From: Saturnia japonica
Lineage: Eukaryota; Arthropoda; Insecta; Lepidoptera; Saturniidae
Reading direction: 5' to 3'
Assembly: GCA_033032175.1 (NCBI GenBank)
Contig: CM065310.1
Span: forward strand, 992,001 to 1,056,000
Length of the DNA: 64,000 bases
Part shown: positions 33,827-45,110 of the stretch, in pieces
How positions within the stretch are numbered: position 1 is the first letter of the stretch
Layout: each line of letters starts with the position of its first letter
Made by a program: the position numbers and the translations under genes
Notes under the pieces: model-generated
Told to the model about the DNA's origin: nothing
Database searches by the model: none
What the model saw: the letters and a program-made list of their open reading frames with translations, nothing else

Positions 33827-34373
33827 CAGTAAAAGCTCCTTATTCGCGCTTCCTTTCGAACAGATAGAATCAAGTGAAGTTCAGAAGTTGCTTGAATCGC
33901 AAGTAGAAGATTTGAGTGAAACCGAATTGGAGGATATGTTAAATTCAAAGACCATTGAAGAAGAGGCTTCAACAAGCACGGGAAATGTGACATTTAATTT
34001 TTAAAATCTTAGAGAAGGTTTGAGAATGGCAAATGAGCTTTGTGATTTCTTTATGACAATTGATCCATCTATGGAACGAAGATTAGTGATAAGAAGGAAA
34101 TTCTAAATGCCACTGCTGAATATCAGTCTGAATTGTAGGAGCTTTTAAAATTGTTAAGCAAGGAAAAATTATAAAATGATACCATTGCCTAAGCCTGAAG
34201 ATTATTAATTAATCAATATGGTGAAAAACTTCAATTTTTTTAAATATATATTTATTTTTTATTTTGTCATCTAGGTTCATATCCCCTATAATCCCATATA
34301 ATTTACCATTCCATTTCTATATTCGCGGTATATTTACGGAACATATTGCCCCGCGAATAAAGAGCTTTTACCG
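33827..34373 (+). mobile_element. Collapsed Tigger/pogo-type element with both TIRs
   Basis: The left end CAGTAAAAGCTCCTTATTCG, flanked by TA at 33825-33826, mirrors the right end, which reads CGGTAAAAGCTCTTTATTCG inward from 34373 and is flanked by TA at 34374-34375. The length of about 547 bp is far shorter than a full element. The interior keeps only the C-terminal coding part, so the DNA-binding domain and catalytic core are deleted. Confidence 0.78.
33855..34165 (+). pseudogene. Tigger/pogo transposase C-terminal remnant
   Basis: After the left TIR a plus-strand frame reads EQIESSEVQKLLESQ, then VEDLSETELEDMLN. After a stop near 34004 it continues with LREGLRMANELCDFFMTIDP and further stops. 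This acidic stretch, followed by an LREGL...F...DP helix, is how Tigger-like transposases end. Stop codons and loss of the core make it a pseudogene. Confidence 0.6.
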
Positions 34374-34399
34374 TAAATAGTAAATTAGAGAATATATGA

Positions 34400-34600
34400 A
34401 AATACTAAATGGCACCAGTGGCAAAAAAAGTCGAGGAATAGTAAAGTGGTACGCGCATGTTGAAAGTCATATAACTTGAGTATTAAGGTAGATAGGTATA
34501 GAAGGTAAGGAATTGCAAGATGTCAACACTGAGATGACAGCTGATAGAGCAAGAGAAAAATATATTGTAGAATAAAAGCAAGAAGAAGAACCATTACTTA
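34400..34600 (+). pseudogene. Non-LTR ORF2 C-terminal scrap
   Basis: A broken frame reads APVAKKVEE, then after frameshift a K(W)YAH(V)-like motif, and later DVNTEMTADRARE. It parallels the APVTEKLRGNTIPWYGHMM region of the LINE remnant at 52861-53260. Confidence 0.5.
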
Positions 34601-34676
34601 TATTGTACCTAAAGATACTATAAAACATAATAATGACAAATGAATTTGTGACCAACTTCTTTTGTTGTTTAAGGTA

Positions 34677-34998
34677 TCTGTATATTATAATACGTGAAGC
34701 AAAAGCTTTCGTTACCTTTTTAAGCGTATTGCGTGCACAGAAGACTGTGAGATTTGGCATGGTTAAAATTTTTAAGAAGAAGTAGTGCAGAAAGCTAAAA
34801 TTTATTAAATTAAATAAATTAATACTGCAAATCCTAACCTGACACGTGCCATTAAACTTAGACCCCCCAAAATATTTACAGTGTTAGTAGACGAAAATTG
34901 ACAGCAAGTGATGTAGATAATACTCATTGTTTACGAATACTGTAAGTCAAACAGAAAATAGTCTATGATCAAAAAGTCGACCTTAGGGCGATAGCTAG
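34677..34998 (+). mobile_element. Non-autonomous Helitron, family H1, copy 4
   Basis: It starts A|TCTGTATATTATAATACG and ends GCGATAGCTAG|T. The body has an internal loss of about 30-40 bases relative to copy 8. Confidence 0.78.
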
Positions 34999-35588
34999 TT
35001 TATACAATTGCCCCCGAAATAAAAGTGCATCGAATGCCATCGACGAAAGCAAAGCCAAAACACATAACTTAATAAAACCACAAAAATGTTTTTCTGCTAT
35101 ATCACAATTATTTTAATAAAATGACTTTCTAGCGTTTCAGTGAATATTATACTGTACTTAAAATTTCTTGATACCTGAGTGTAAAATGTTCGGTAAAAAA
35201 TAAAATATCTACTAATCACATTTTTGTAAGCGGAAGCTTCTTTAGCCGCGTTCAGTGATTTTTTGTAGGGGAAAAACTTATGGGTTCACATGACTTTGTC
35301 GTCACTAATGATCTCGACATGCTCGTGGCGTATAGCGCTTGCGTTAGACTAGCGACGCGTAGTATAGCGGCATGTGTACATGTATATCTATATGTACACC
35401 AATACATTTTATATACTCGATAGTATCATTATGCGTGTTTGACTTTTTGGTTGAGACTAATCTCATGATTTCATGTCACCGACATGCTCTGCAATAATTC
35501 AAAACATAATTACCTACTGATTTAAAAATTCAAAATTAAGTTTTCACTTCTTGCGGCAGTCCTTATGACTTCCTCTGTTTTTTTTTAA
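34999..35588. other. Unassigned DNA between two H1 copies
   Basis: No gene is recognised. An R6-like CGGAAGCTTCTTTAGCCGCG occurs near 35230. Confidence 0.4.
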
Positions 35589-35849
35589 TCTATATATTTA
35601 TACGTGAAGCAAAAGCTTTTGGTACCTTTTTAAGCGTATTGCCTGCACAGAAAACTTTGAGATTTGGCATGGTTAAAGTTTATATGGAGAAAGAGTGCAA
35701 AAACTAAAATTTATCTATAATATTTGTTCTAAATTGAATCCTAACCCACCAGTGCCATTGAACTTAGGTCCCCCAAACAAATGTGAAACAGAATATAATC
35801 TATGGTCAAAAAGTCGCTGGTCGAATTTGGACGTCAGGGTGATCGCTAC
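35589..35849 (+). mobile_element. Non-autonomous Helitron, family H1, copy 5 (deleted)
   Basis: The 5' end A|TCTATATATTTATACG is good. The 3' end is CTAC in place of CTAG, and about 100 bases of the middle (the GTGACAGCAAG block) are missing. Confidence 0.72.
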
Positions 35850-35979
35850 ATAAAATTCGAAGGTAACTATAAATACAAATTGATTTCCATTATCCTCCAA
35901 CTTTCTTCGAAATATAAAGCAAATGTACGCAAAAAAGATTAATAAAAATGTTGTTTTTTAAATCTTTAATAGATTCGCG

Positions 35980-36221
35980 TTTGGTCACTATCTCACCTGA
36001 TGTTAAGTGACGATGTGACCTAACACGCTAAGCCTATTAGAGGTCTGATTTTCAAGTGCAGCTGTCGAAACACACCGATAGGTGCTTGGCAACAGATATT
36101 CAACTCGAGGGTGCGGGCGTTAGCCAGGCGAGCATTAAAAAAATCCCCAGCACCGTGCAATGATTTCACCATGATTTTTTCTTTTACTGAGAATTCAAGC
36201 TCATAACAGGGATTCAAGCTC
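35980..36221 (-). mobile_element. SINE family S1 copy, minus
   Basis: The tail comes first on the plus strand: CTCACCTGATGTTAAGTGAC, then GATGTGACC and TAACACGC. The body follows (CAAGTGCAGCTGTCGAAACA, CAACTCGAGGGTGC), and the decayed box B region lies at about 36190-36221. Confidence 0.7.
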
Positions 36222-37027
36222 CATTATCATCATATTACATTATGATTACGTTATAATATTGCTTTTAAAATTACGTTTGTTTTCTAACTTTTGTATTGTT
36301 TTGAAAAACCTAACAAAATTCCGGAGGGGTGCGATAGCTGCTATAACACAGTTTTTAACTAAAGTAATTGCTAACGTTTCATTCTTTTGTTTTATGTATA
36401 ATATGTTAATGTAAACAAATAAATAAATAAATTATTTGCTACGTATTAGAGATGACGCCTCAACCAGATTGTTTGAAACACACGTTTGAGCGCATACACT
36501 CACTCTCACAGTCTGTGCTGGGCACGTGCTGCGATTACACGTTCCAGTGCTAAATGTTACTTTATAAATATGCCTTCATGTGCATGAGATACTGTTCAAA
36601 AAACACAAGTAGAAGTCAAAAAGTGACATTTAATCAGTAAGTTCAACGTATAAATGCGCGCGTGCCCCGTACCCTACGCCCCCCCCCCGCGCAATATGGT
36701 TTCAAGTGAAGCAAAATTTTTGTTCACAATAGCTGATGTAGTACGTAGTACATAACACTTCAATGTCAATCTCACGTCGATCGACACGCTACCAATGCTC
36801 TAATATGATAAAATAATTCTTAGAAACGTGCATATAGTATCAAAACTATTTAGTTCTCATTTAATGAAACCCTTTCGTTCAGGGTCACGTGTGGCGCCAC
36901 GCTTCACTACACAGCTCGACACCTCGTGGCTCGTACTTGCTTCACGCAATGCTACATTATCGAACTATTAATACACGTCCTTGAGCACCTAGTGACCTCT
37001 ACAAAATAAGCAACCTTATTCATAAAA
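36222..37027. other. Unassigned DNA with a C/G-rich patch
   Basis: A C-run (CCCCCCCCC) near 36680 stands out. No gene is recognised. Confidence 0.4.
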
Positions 37028-37082
37028 CTAGCTGTGCCTGTGGCTGCGCTCGCGTGGGCTACAGAATGCCGACGGTCGGACA
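37028..37082 (-). mobile_element. H2-type Helitron 3' end scrap, minus
   Basis: A|CTAGCTGTGCCTGTGGCTG with CGCTCGCGTGGGCTACAGAA is the H2 terminus read in reverse. It lies 48 bases from the H3 element. Confidence 0.65.
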
Positions 37083-37129
37083 CATGCGTGGGCCGTTTGT
37101 ATGTTTACCGCCTTAGTTGTATAAAAATA

Positions 37130-37809
37130 CTAGCTTACCCACGCAATTTCGTCTGCATCATGTAAGAGAGAAAGAGAAAAGGTTACAGAGAGTGGGATGT
37201 AGGATTGTCTTATTAGGTACCGCCCGCCTCCCACATTATTCTGCATAATAAAAATGCGCTCGCGATACTTGATTGTTATTTTCCTACTGAGTTATTTTAT
37301 AACTGTGATATCTCCTAAGATATTCATTTAAATCAATTGCTGTAAAAGGCAATTTTTTCTAAATTAAATATTTGTGATGAATAATGTATTCATTTTGATA
37401 AGGATCAATGCCATGTATATAAAATCACCTTTGCAAATAATTCATTATTTTAGAATAAAATTTATTGCCATTGAAAATGTTATATTCACTAAACTTTAAA
37501 CTTTTTTTAAAACTTTCTAAGAGAAACAATTCCATCACACTCGAATGCTACGTAACTTTAACCATTTACGCAGCGAATGCAATGGAAGCTCTCAAAAGAA
37601 ATAATATTTGACGTTTTTCCAACATTTTTCATTGATGCTCCGCTCCTATTAATTTTAGCGTGGTGATATATAGCCTATAGCCTTTCTCGAAAAATAGGCT
37701 ATCCATCACTAAAAGATTTTTTCCATTCGAGTCAGTAGTTCCTGAGGGAAGCTTGTTCAACCACATAAACACACAAACAAACTGTTCAGCTTTATAATAT
37801 TAGTATAGA
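37130..37809 (-). mobile_element. Non-autonomous Helitron, family H3
   Basis: On the minus strand it begins A|TCTATACTAATATTATAA at 37809 and ends GCGTGGGTAAGCTAG|T at 37130, about 680 bp. The 5' region includes GGATAGCCTATTTTTCGAGA and CCTCAGGAACTACTGACTCG, words I know from many lepidopteran loci. It is non-coding. Confidence 0.72.
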
Positions 37810-38497
37810 TTAGGTTTTTAGAAAAAGAAAAAATTGGAATAAAACTTTTTTTTTCTATCAGAATTTTATATGAACTCAAGAACGTAACCAACACACGACG
37901 CAAAAGTTACATAATGTAGGTTTTTTTTTGTTTGATAAATAGAATCGTTTACGAGCAAAAAAATTGGGGTAGATGGCGCTATGATTAGGTTACGTTATAG
38001 TATTGGAAACAGCAGAACAATGTCTGCCGGGCTAGCTAGTAAATAAATAAAAACCTAACAATATATTAATAGTTATTACACTGCAAAGTAATAATATGTA
38101 ACTGAGTTAATTAAAAGCTAATCGTAGATTATATATCGATAAAGAAAATTAACGACAAAATAAATGTGTATTATTTAAACGGTTTAGTCCTGGAGCAAAC
38201 GCCTTAGTATTTAATCGTACAATATTTGCTTATTATAGCACAAGGTTTAATTAAAGTTACAAATTCACTGGCTTTTAACACAGATTAATAAAATGTGCTA
38301 TATTATTTTACATAACGAGTATTTATTTATGTAATGGAAAGTAATTAATCATTTTAAGTAGATGATGTCCACTTTTATAATAAAATCTCTATCAGCGTGT
38401 CGACCAGACATGTGTTATAAATGAGGGTAAAAAATCTGGTGGCAAAGACATTAAACTAATTATAGAGACTAAGGGTAGCTATGTAATTTCTACAATA
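37810..38497. other. Unassigned AT-rich DNA
   Basis: No gene is recognised. Confidence 0.4.
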
Positions 38498-38982
38498 CTA
38501 GCTGTGCCCGCGGCTTCGCTCACGTGGATTACAGAATGCCCGCGCGAATCTTTCTCCCCGCTCCCGGCTATTTTAAAGACAAAAATGCTTATAGTGACTG
38601 TTCCGTAGAAGATAGACGTATAAATTCTACAATTATTTAGTATATTAATTCGTTTATCTCTTATGGTTTACTCATCGTAAGCCATTTAAGCGCCCAAATT
38701 GATTCACCGTGACCGTTCTTTTTTCTATTTGTGTGGAACTCTAATTCTTTTTCTAAAATAAAAGTAGCCTAAGTTACGCCCTATAAAATCAGCTATCTAC
38801 CAGTGAAAGTCACGTCAAAATCCGCCCAACTGTTTCGGAGATTACCCGGAACAAACAGACAGACAAAAATTAAAAAAATGGGTTTTTTGTTATAGGTATC
38901 GCATATACTTTCATAAGCATTTAGTAAAAAGCTGTTATTTTGACATTACAAACAGACACTTCAATTTTAATAATTGTATAGA
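38498..38982 (-). mobile_element. Non-autonomous Helitron, family H2, copy 3
   Basis: Both ends are intact in reverse: T|GA..TATAGACTAG-equivalent 5' end TCTATACAATTATTAAAA at 38982, and 3' CCGCGGGCACAGCTAG|T at 38498. Among the copies here, this 3' end is the closest to the usual GCGAAGCCGCGGG hairpin. It is 485 bp. Confidence 0.85.
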
Positions 38983-39159
38983 TGATATCTATGAAGTCAA
39001 ACATATTGCTACAATAAATAATTGTAATATGGGAGGAGAATGCATCCTTGAGCAATCACGTTTACGATGATGACTTAAATCCAAATTTAATCACGAACAT
39101 TTTTATAACCAACCAACCAACACCTCATTAAGCGTATTTTATCGTCTGTATCATGGTGA

Positions 39160-39475
39160 ATGTTTTGAAGAGTTATTAACCTTATCCCATCATCTCCCTT
39201 CCACTACAGAACCACGTGGTCTGGAATACGGAGCCACAGCGGTCACTAACAAAAAAGTTCTCTAATTCTTACCTTAGCCACAGCGTGCAGATGTGGAATA
39301 GTCTCCTAACAAAGGTGTTTCCCCTTCCTGTACCATTGGGTCCTTCAAACGAGGTGTGAAGAGGCAATTCAGCAGGCCTGCATGACATTCGACTGTCGAT
39401 GTTTGTGTCACATCGTCACTTAAGATCAGGTGAGATTGTGACCACAATGCTAAACCTATAACGATTTACAAAAGA
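39160..39475 (+). pseudogene. LINE ORF2 C-terminus whose tail is shared with SINE S1
   Basis: The plus frame reads SHSVQMWNSLLTKVFPLP; after a frameshift it reads YTIGSFKRGVKRQFS. This is the familiar C-terminal R.WN.LP..VFP....GSFKR.V motif of jockey/CR1-like ORF2. Downstream, 39405-39465 carries GTCACATCGTCACTTAAGAT and TGTGACCACAATGCTAAA, which is also the S1 tail (8650-8700). The ORF is broken by frameshifts. Confidence 0.65.
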
Positions 39476-39609
39476 AAATGAAGATTTAATTTTATCTTAG
39501 TGTCTAAATCGGATCACTCCAGCTGTAATGGAGATCGACCGGTTTTTACATGAAACACGTTCAATTTCTTAACTTTCTTTAATGTTCCTCAATTCCTAAA
39601 TTCAGGTTA

Positions 39610-39807
39610 TCCTACTAGATAATATTAAAAATATGAATGTTTGTTTGCGTGTTAGTTACTAAATCACGTAAAAGCGGCTTAACAGATTTGAATGTTTGGC
39701 ACATGTACTTAATAACTCTAGAATACTTTTATCCCAGTAAATGGCATAAATATTTCTGTGGATCCAAATCTGAAGTTCATGTAAATGAAGTCGCGGGCAG
39801 AAGTTAG
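39610..39807 (+). mobile_element. Helitron-like short element, family H4
   Basis: It starts A|TCCTACTAGATAATATTA and ends GTCGCGGGCAGAAGTTAG|T, about 198 bp. The ends fit the A|TC...(C)TRR|T pattern with a C-to-T change at the end. The body has TTTGTTTGCGTGTTAGTTAC. Confidence 0.6.
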
Positions 39808-41980
39808 TTTAGAATTAAAACAAAACACCTAATAGCTTGGCAAACGTCCAAACTAGTATGAGAATTTCGCGCAAACGAAGGAAATAAAAATATACATTGC
39901 ATTAAACTAAATTGCCAAAAAAACAATAACAAACGCATAACTCCATAGTTATGATTATAAATATTAATATGTTTTAATAAATAAATGTGGGTTAAAGTTT
40001 TTATTGCTTAAGTAACAATTTTTATTCAGTATTTTGCAATAAAATTTTGTTTTATACAAATGTGGTAAGCATAATATCGTTAAATAAATTTATTGAATAA
40101 TATCAGAACACTTTCAAAAGTTTGCAGTAGATTTAAAGCATTTTCTAAACGTAACTAATTATTTTAACAATTGACAATAATGTTAAATCTGGAGTATCTA
40201 CTAGACACAAACAGAAAAGAAAAGCTAAGAACTAAAAATTCATAATGAAGATAAAAACGCAAATAAAAATGTGTATGGGGACAAATATAAATATAAATAT
40301 ATATATATGGTACAACAATTAATCAAAAAGTAAACAAAACCTACAATAGTATTATTAATATATCTTTTAGAATTAAATGCACAAGCAATACAGAGATATT
40401 GACTGCAGAATTACGCAATCCTTTAACAGATCAACGAATAGCAAATATTCAAAAAAAACAGTTCACACGTGCTAAAATTGAAGACCTTCAGAAAAAAAAA
40501 ATCTTTTAAATCTTTTTTTTTTAATTCTAAATCAACGGGATTCGATCTATCGACCACTCTTACTGTACGTACACCAGTGCGTACAAGACTGGTCGTCACA
40601 CGACTATGCCATTTCGACGACGATCATAGTCGTTAAAATCAGTAATTGCATTAACTGTGTATAATGTGTATTCTATCCCATACTCTCGCAGGCTTATTCC
40701 TACGGATGTATATGTTTGTCGATTTTTAGTATCGCTTTTTTGGTCCATCGAGTTTTAAATCGCAACGGTACTGAAGAAAGATTACCGAGAAATATGAAAT
40801 CTTTCGAAGGTCACCGCTGTTATGCTGAGTTGGAAGACACTCGGCCGCTGGATATATAACTCGATAAACATTAAGAAAATCACTGTTTATCTCCATATGG
40901 ATGGTGTTTGCAAACCAATCGCATAGAGATCCCTACAACCCATCATGATTACTGGATATATCCAGTACATATTTATATATATGTTAGGGATTACAAAATG
41001 TACGTGATTATTTTATTTATTTATCTGCAACACATAATACCATCATAGACAGCCGAGTTATGGATAGACTGTGACAACACATCTAAGTTGTCAGTTTTAA
41101 AAATGATGAAAGCTGTCAGTAGTGCATTCGATTGAATTTGAACTTTGACTCACTTCATCTTGAGACAGCGCCCGCGCCAGGTGTACGCACTGACTAAATA
41201 AAAACGACGAAATGGCGGATGCCTCCAGCGAACACATAGAAACCAATCTTGTCACATCTGCGACATATATGTATATGAGATCTTTAAAAAAAAATCTAAA
41301 GCAAGTGTCTTTTTCACAGATTTTTGTATAAATTTTAGTTTGGAAATAATGTAAAAATAAAATGCAACACTAAATAAATAATTGTGTAGAAGGGAGCTAC
41401 GTCTGCCAAAAACTGCGACACGGTTTGGCAGAAGTAATATTAACTGTGTTATTTGAGTAACTATGATAAAAGAATTTTTATTATTAAAAAAAAATAATAA
41501 TAATGTACAGTATATGTACAGGTACACTGACTGAACACGAAACACGACATATCTAAACGTGACGAATATTATACCACGGAGCAAAACTAAAACGTTCCAT
41601 CTAGACAAAATCAAACGGAAATATTTATAAGAAAAAAAAAAAAAACAAATAATTAATACTTAATCGTTTTATTGTAATGAAATGTTTAACGCGCACGGTA
41701 GCCTATAAATTTAAGACCATAAAAATGTCTGCTCGTATTAAGCCATGTAAACATGAGGTCAAAGAACTATACAACCCTTTATTATATGACTCTCATCAGC
41801 AGATCACATTATCTAAGTAATGATACAAGTTTGGAGAGGTAGGAAACTTGAAAACTAACTTACTCATCTTATGAAGATGTTTGAATGAACTTCAGAGAGA
41901 ATTACTTAAACGATCGTAATTAAATTGTTGTTACAAACAAGATCGATCATCTACAATTCACAATGTACATAATGTTATCA
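39808..41980. other. Unassigned AT-rich DNA, 2.2 kb
   Basis: No gene is recognised. Around 40545-40680 the minus strand has GGCATAGTCGTGTGACG and GATCGAATCCCGTTGA, weakly like tRNA boxes A and B, so an old SINE is possible. A 120-codon minus frame at 41252-41614 is hydrophobic low-complexity sequence that I do not call. Confidence 0.35.
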
Positions 41981-42338
41981 TAATTATATTAATACGTGAA
42001 GCAAAAACTTTCTACCCCTTTTTAAGCGTATTGCGTGTACGAAAGACTGTAAGATTTGGCACGGTTAAAGTTTACATGGAGAATGAGTGCAGAAAGCTAA
42101 AATTTATATATAATATCTGTTACTAATATATTAAATTAAATAAATTAATACTGCGAATCCTAAACCGACCAGTTTCATTGAACTTAGACCCCCCAAAACG
42201 TTGACATTGTCACTCAATGAAAAGTGACAGCAAGTGATATAATATTAATTGTTTAGGTTCATACTGCAAATGTCAAACAGAAAATAGTATATGTTTAAAA
42301 AGCCGTTGATCGAATTTCGATAATTGGGTGACCGCTAG
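41981..42338 (+). mobile_element. Non-autonomous Helitron, family H1, copy 6
   Basis: The 5' end is drifted (TAATTATATTAATACGTG). The body is full length. The 3' end is GACCGCTAG, followed by A rather than T. Confidence 0.75.
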
Positions 42339-42589
42339 ATATATTTATTTTTTAAACTTGCTTGCTTTTTATTTGGGACGATTAGTAAATTCATTCTACT
42401 GGCCTTAAAATATTGCTATTTTGTAAAAATAACAGTGGGTTTGGTTGAGTTGAATTTATTTTAATAAGTAAATTTCATGTAATTTAGAAATTATTTTAAT
42501 CATGTTAACATTGTCATTTGTCGACTATAGTACAGTTTATAAATAAATATAGCTATATATAAGTAAAGGGTACAATATAAAAATGCCTT

Positions 42590-42890
42590 CGGACTTCGGA
42601 GTGTTGTTGGGGTGTATCTGTTGTGCATCACAGATGTTTGTCAATAATATCACAGATGGCTTTCACGCAATTGTGCGTTAAATTGCATCTGTGATGACTC
42701 GTTTGAGGGCCAGTATCAACAGCATCCTGCAGGTGATCGCAAATAGAGTCGAATCTCCGACATTGCAGCACCGGGTTCGCGTCCATGTTGCGGGAGTTAT
42801 TTAACGTGACAACTTTTTGAAGTGATAACTTCTTATGGGAGGGTAAGCCGCTTCGTAACGTAACGCGTTACGGCGCCATTAATAGTAGAA
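42590..42890 (+). repeat. Repeat region with R6-like block and palindrome
   Basis: It contains ACTTTTTGAAGTGATAACTT, similar to R6, and CGTAACGCGTTACG (42859-42872), a perfect 14-base palindrome. The preceding 200 bases are GC-richer than the surroundings. No reading frame is conserved. Confidence 0.45.
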
Positions 42891-42914
42891 TAGTTTCAGT
42901 CAATCCTAACAACA

Positions 42915-42990
42915 CGCTCGTAGGCTAGCGGTAGTAAGCGTGACTGCTATGGCCGAAGTCCTAGGTTCGAATGCTTGCCGGCTTCCCTTT
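42915..42990 (+). mobile_element. SINE S2 head fragment
   Basis: GTAGGCTAGCGGTAGTAAGC and a perfect box B, GGTTCGAATGC, at tRNA-like spacing. The body and tail are missing. Confidence 0.6.
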
Positions 42991-44005
42991 CTCCCTTTCG
43001 TTTATTTTTTTTTTTCTTTTTAATTTGTTTAAGTTATCGCTTTTGTCGAGCATCCCGAGACGCACAATTTATTTTTATTTTGTTATTTAAGGACCCTTAA
43101 AATTATTGTGTAACATTAACATGGATATATTATTGTCTGAATAAATAACTTATTATTATATATATACTATTACTGTAATCCACATAATTTGTTATGTGTT
43201 AATTAATATGTTAAATAATTAAATATTTTATTCACATATCTTCTAAAGCGCATAGGTACGTGGGTAATGTGCACCGACTTTGTTTATTTTGTTATGGGTT
43301 ACTATTTCTAACAATTTAAAGGAAGATAATTACACACTGAGCTAAACAGAGCTAATAAGTAATATAGAACGTAACAAAAAAAAATTCAATTAAAATTTAT
43401 TGAAACATCTTTTTAATCTAAACTCTGGTTTAATTTTCCCGAAGTTTTGCGTCCTCGATAATATGCAACCTGAAGCAAAATTAATTTATAATTTCTTAAA
43501 AAGCGATATACCTATTAACTTTATAGTTTGCAATGTAAACAAAAATAGAACATAATAACTTTCTATGGGATCAATCAATGCAATTAAAGAAGTAAGTATA
43601 AAAAGAAAATATCATGATTCAAACATTGTTTTGAATAAATTAAGAGCTTATATAACTAATTCAGATTAACTACTTAACGCTAGTTGTACAGGATCAGAGC
43701 AAACGAAACAACAATATGTCACGAGACTATGCAGAGTCCCTGTTTAAGCTGTAAAGAGTGTAAATAAAAATAAGTTTATGGGTGATAAAAAGTGATTTCC
43801 CGTGAAGGAGGTGGGGGGGGGGGGGGGGGGGGGGGGGGAATTGGGAGTGAGGCAGTAAATCAAGTCTCGAAGCTATAAAGTGTTCGAGGTATTTAGTTAT
43901 ATTTATAGGTAACTCGCTACCCTAAGAAAGAGGATAACTTTTCAAGTGAAGCTTCTGGAAAAAATTGCTATGTGAAAGGTTTTTAATCTGATTTTGTTTA
44001 CTATA
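42991..44005. other. Unassigned DNA with a 26-base poly-G run
   Basis: No gene is recognised. The poly-G at 43813-43838 is annotated separately. Confidence 0.45.
43813..43838 (+). repeat. Poly-G run, 26 bases
   Basis: An uninterrupted run of 26 G, preceded by GGAGGT. It could form a G-quadruplex in single-stranded DNA. True length is uncertain because homopolymers of this size are error-prone in sequencing. Confidence 0.9.
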
Positions 44006-44310
44006 TCTATATATTAATACGTGATGCAAAAGCTTTCTTCTGCCTCATTTTAAGCGTATTGCATTCACGGAAGACTGTGAGATTTGATATGATTAAAGTT
44101 TATATGGAGAATGATTATAATATATTAAATTAAATAAATTAATAGGTACTGCGAATCCTAACCCGAACAGTGCCATTGAACTTAGACCCCCCAAAAATAT
44201 TGTGTCACTCAACGAAAAGTGACAGCAAGTGATGTAGATAATACTTATCGTTTAGGTTCTTAAATACTGCAATGTCGCTGGTCGAATTTCGACGTTAGGG
44301 CGATCTCTAG
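44006..44310 (+). mobile_element. Non-autonomous Helitron, family H1, copy 7
   Basis: It starts A|TCTATATATTAATACGTG and ends GCGATCTCTAG. The hairpin has become GGTCGAATTTCGACG. Part of the body around the AGTGCAGAAAGC block is deleted. Confidence 0.78.
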
Positions 44311-44799
44311 GTATGACAGTGACAGTGGTTGAGTACCTGAGACATATTTTTTTACACCCAAATATGTTAAAACTCAGCAATGAGACTGTCAAGTAACAAC
44401 TAATTTATATACCATAAAGATTGAAATCGTAAAAAAAAGGTTTCAAAGGTTATTGGGGATTGGGTATTTTTTTGCTTTATTTTCTTAGCATGCATTACGA
44501 AAAAATATTTCAAAGTCGACTCTTGGTCTATTGTAAGCTGAAACCGTGACGTCATAGTAGGGAGTGCGATAAATCAGGAACCAGCGGCCGACGACCTCGG
44601 CCTACGTCACATGTAGTGTTGCCAATTTTTGAACTCAAATTTGGAGGAAATAGGCAGCTCAAAGGTGGAACGAAACTGAAAAAGAAGATTCTCAATAAAA
44701 GGGCATTGAATTTGTGTCAATGATAATTGATTAGTAGATTTTTTTCAAATCACATCATTTGATAGAAATCCTATTTGATAGTAAATCGGTCATAATGTC
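44311..44799. other. Unassigned DNA
   Basis: Nothing is recognised in this stretch. Confidence 0.35.
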
Positions 44800-44935
44800 T
44801 TTACCGCCATGAGAGGCAGAGGAACTGTCTCCCGGCTAGTACATTCTCGCCTTCTTATAATTTGGTGTTCTTTAAACATAACGTGAAGAGATATTTGAGC
44901 AAGCTGTATGACAGCTACGTCTGACGATGGATTGT
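44800..44935 (+). pseudogene. LINE ORF2 C-terminal scrap
   Basis: The plus frame reads RQRNCLPASTFSPSYNLVFF and then KHNVKRYLS. This matches the W..LP.STFP.SYN...FK.NV.R.L ending of jockey/CR1-like ORF2. It lacks everything upstream. Confidence 0.6.
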
Positions 44936-44999
44936 AAAACCCACGGTAGTCGCCGATGTGCAACGATAAAAAGCAGTGTGCAGTTCACAGGCAGTATAA

Positions 45000-45110
45000 G
45001 TGAAACCATCAGAAAACATAAAAATATTCACTAAAACTGTACACGTAAATAATACACCACGCTGGTTAGGACGCCTTTCCTCAGAGTTTCATAACACGCA
45101 GGCACACACA
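45000..45110 (-). repeat. Family G upstream block, minus
   Basis: It contains ATACACCACGCTGGTTAGGA and CGCCTTTCCTCAGAGTTTCA. Its reverse complement matches 9775-9900 and 45557-45620, so it faces the next G copy head to head. Confidence 0.65.

Noticed and set aside
41252..41614. 120-codon minus frame as a membrane protein
   Set aside because: It is driven by poly-A and T runs, giving Phe, Lys and Ile stretches. There is no recognisable family and no signal of coding constraint.
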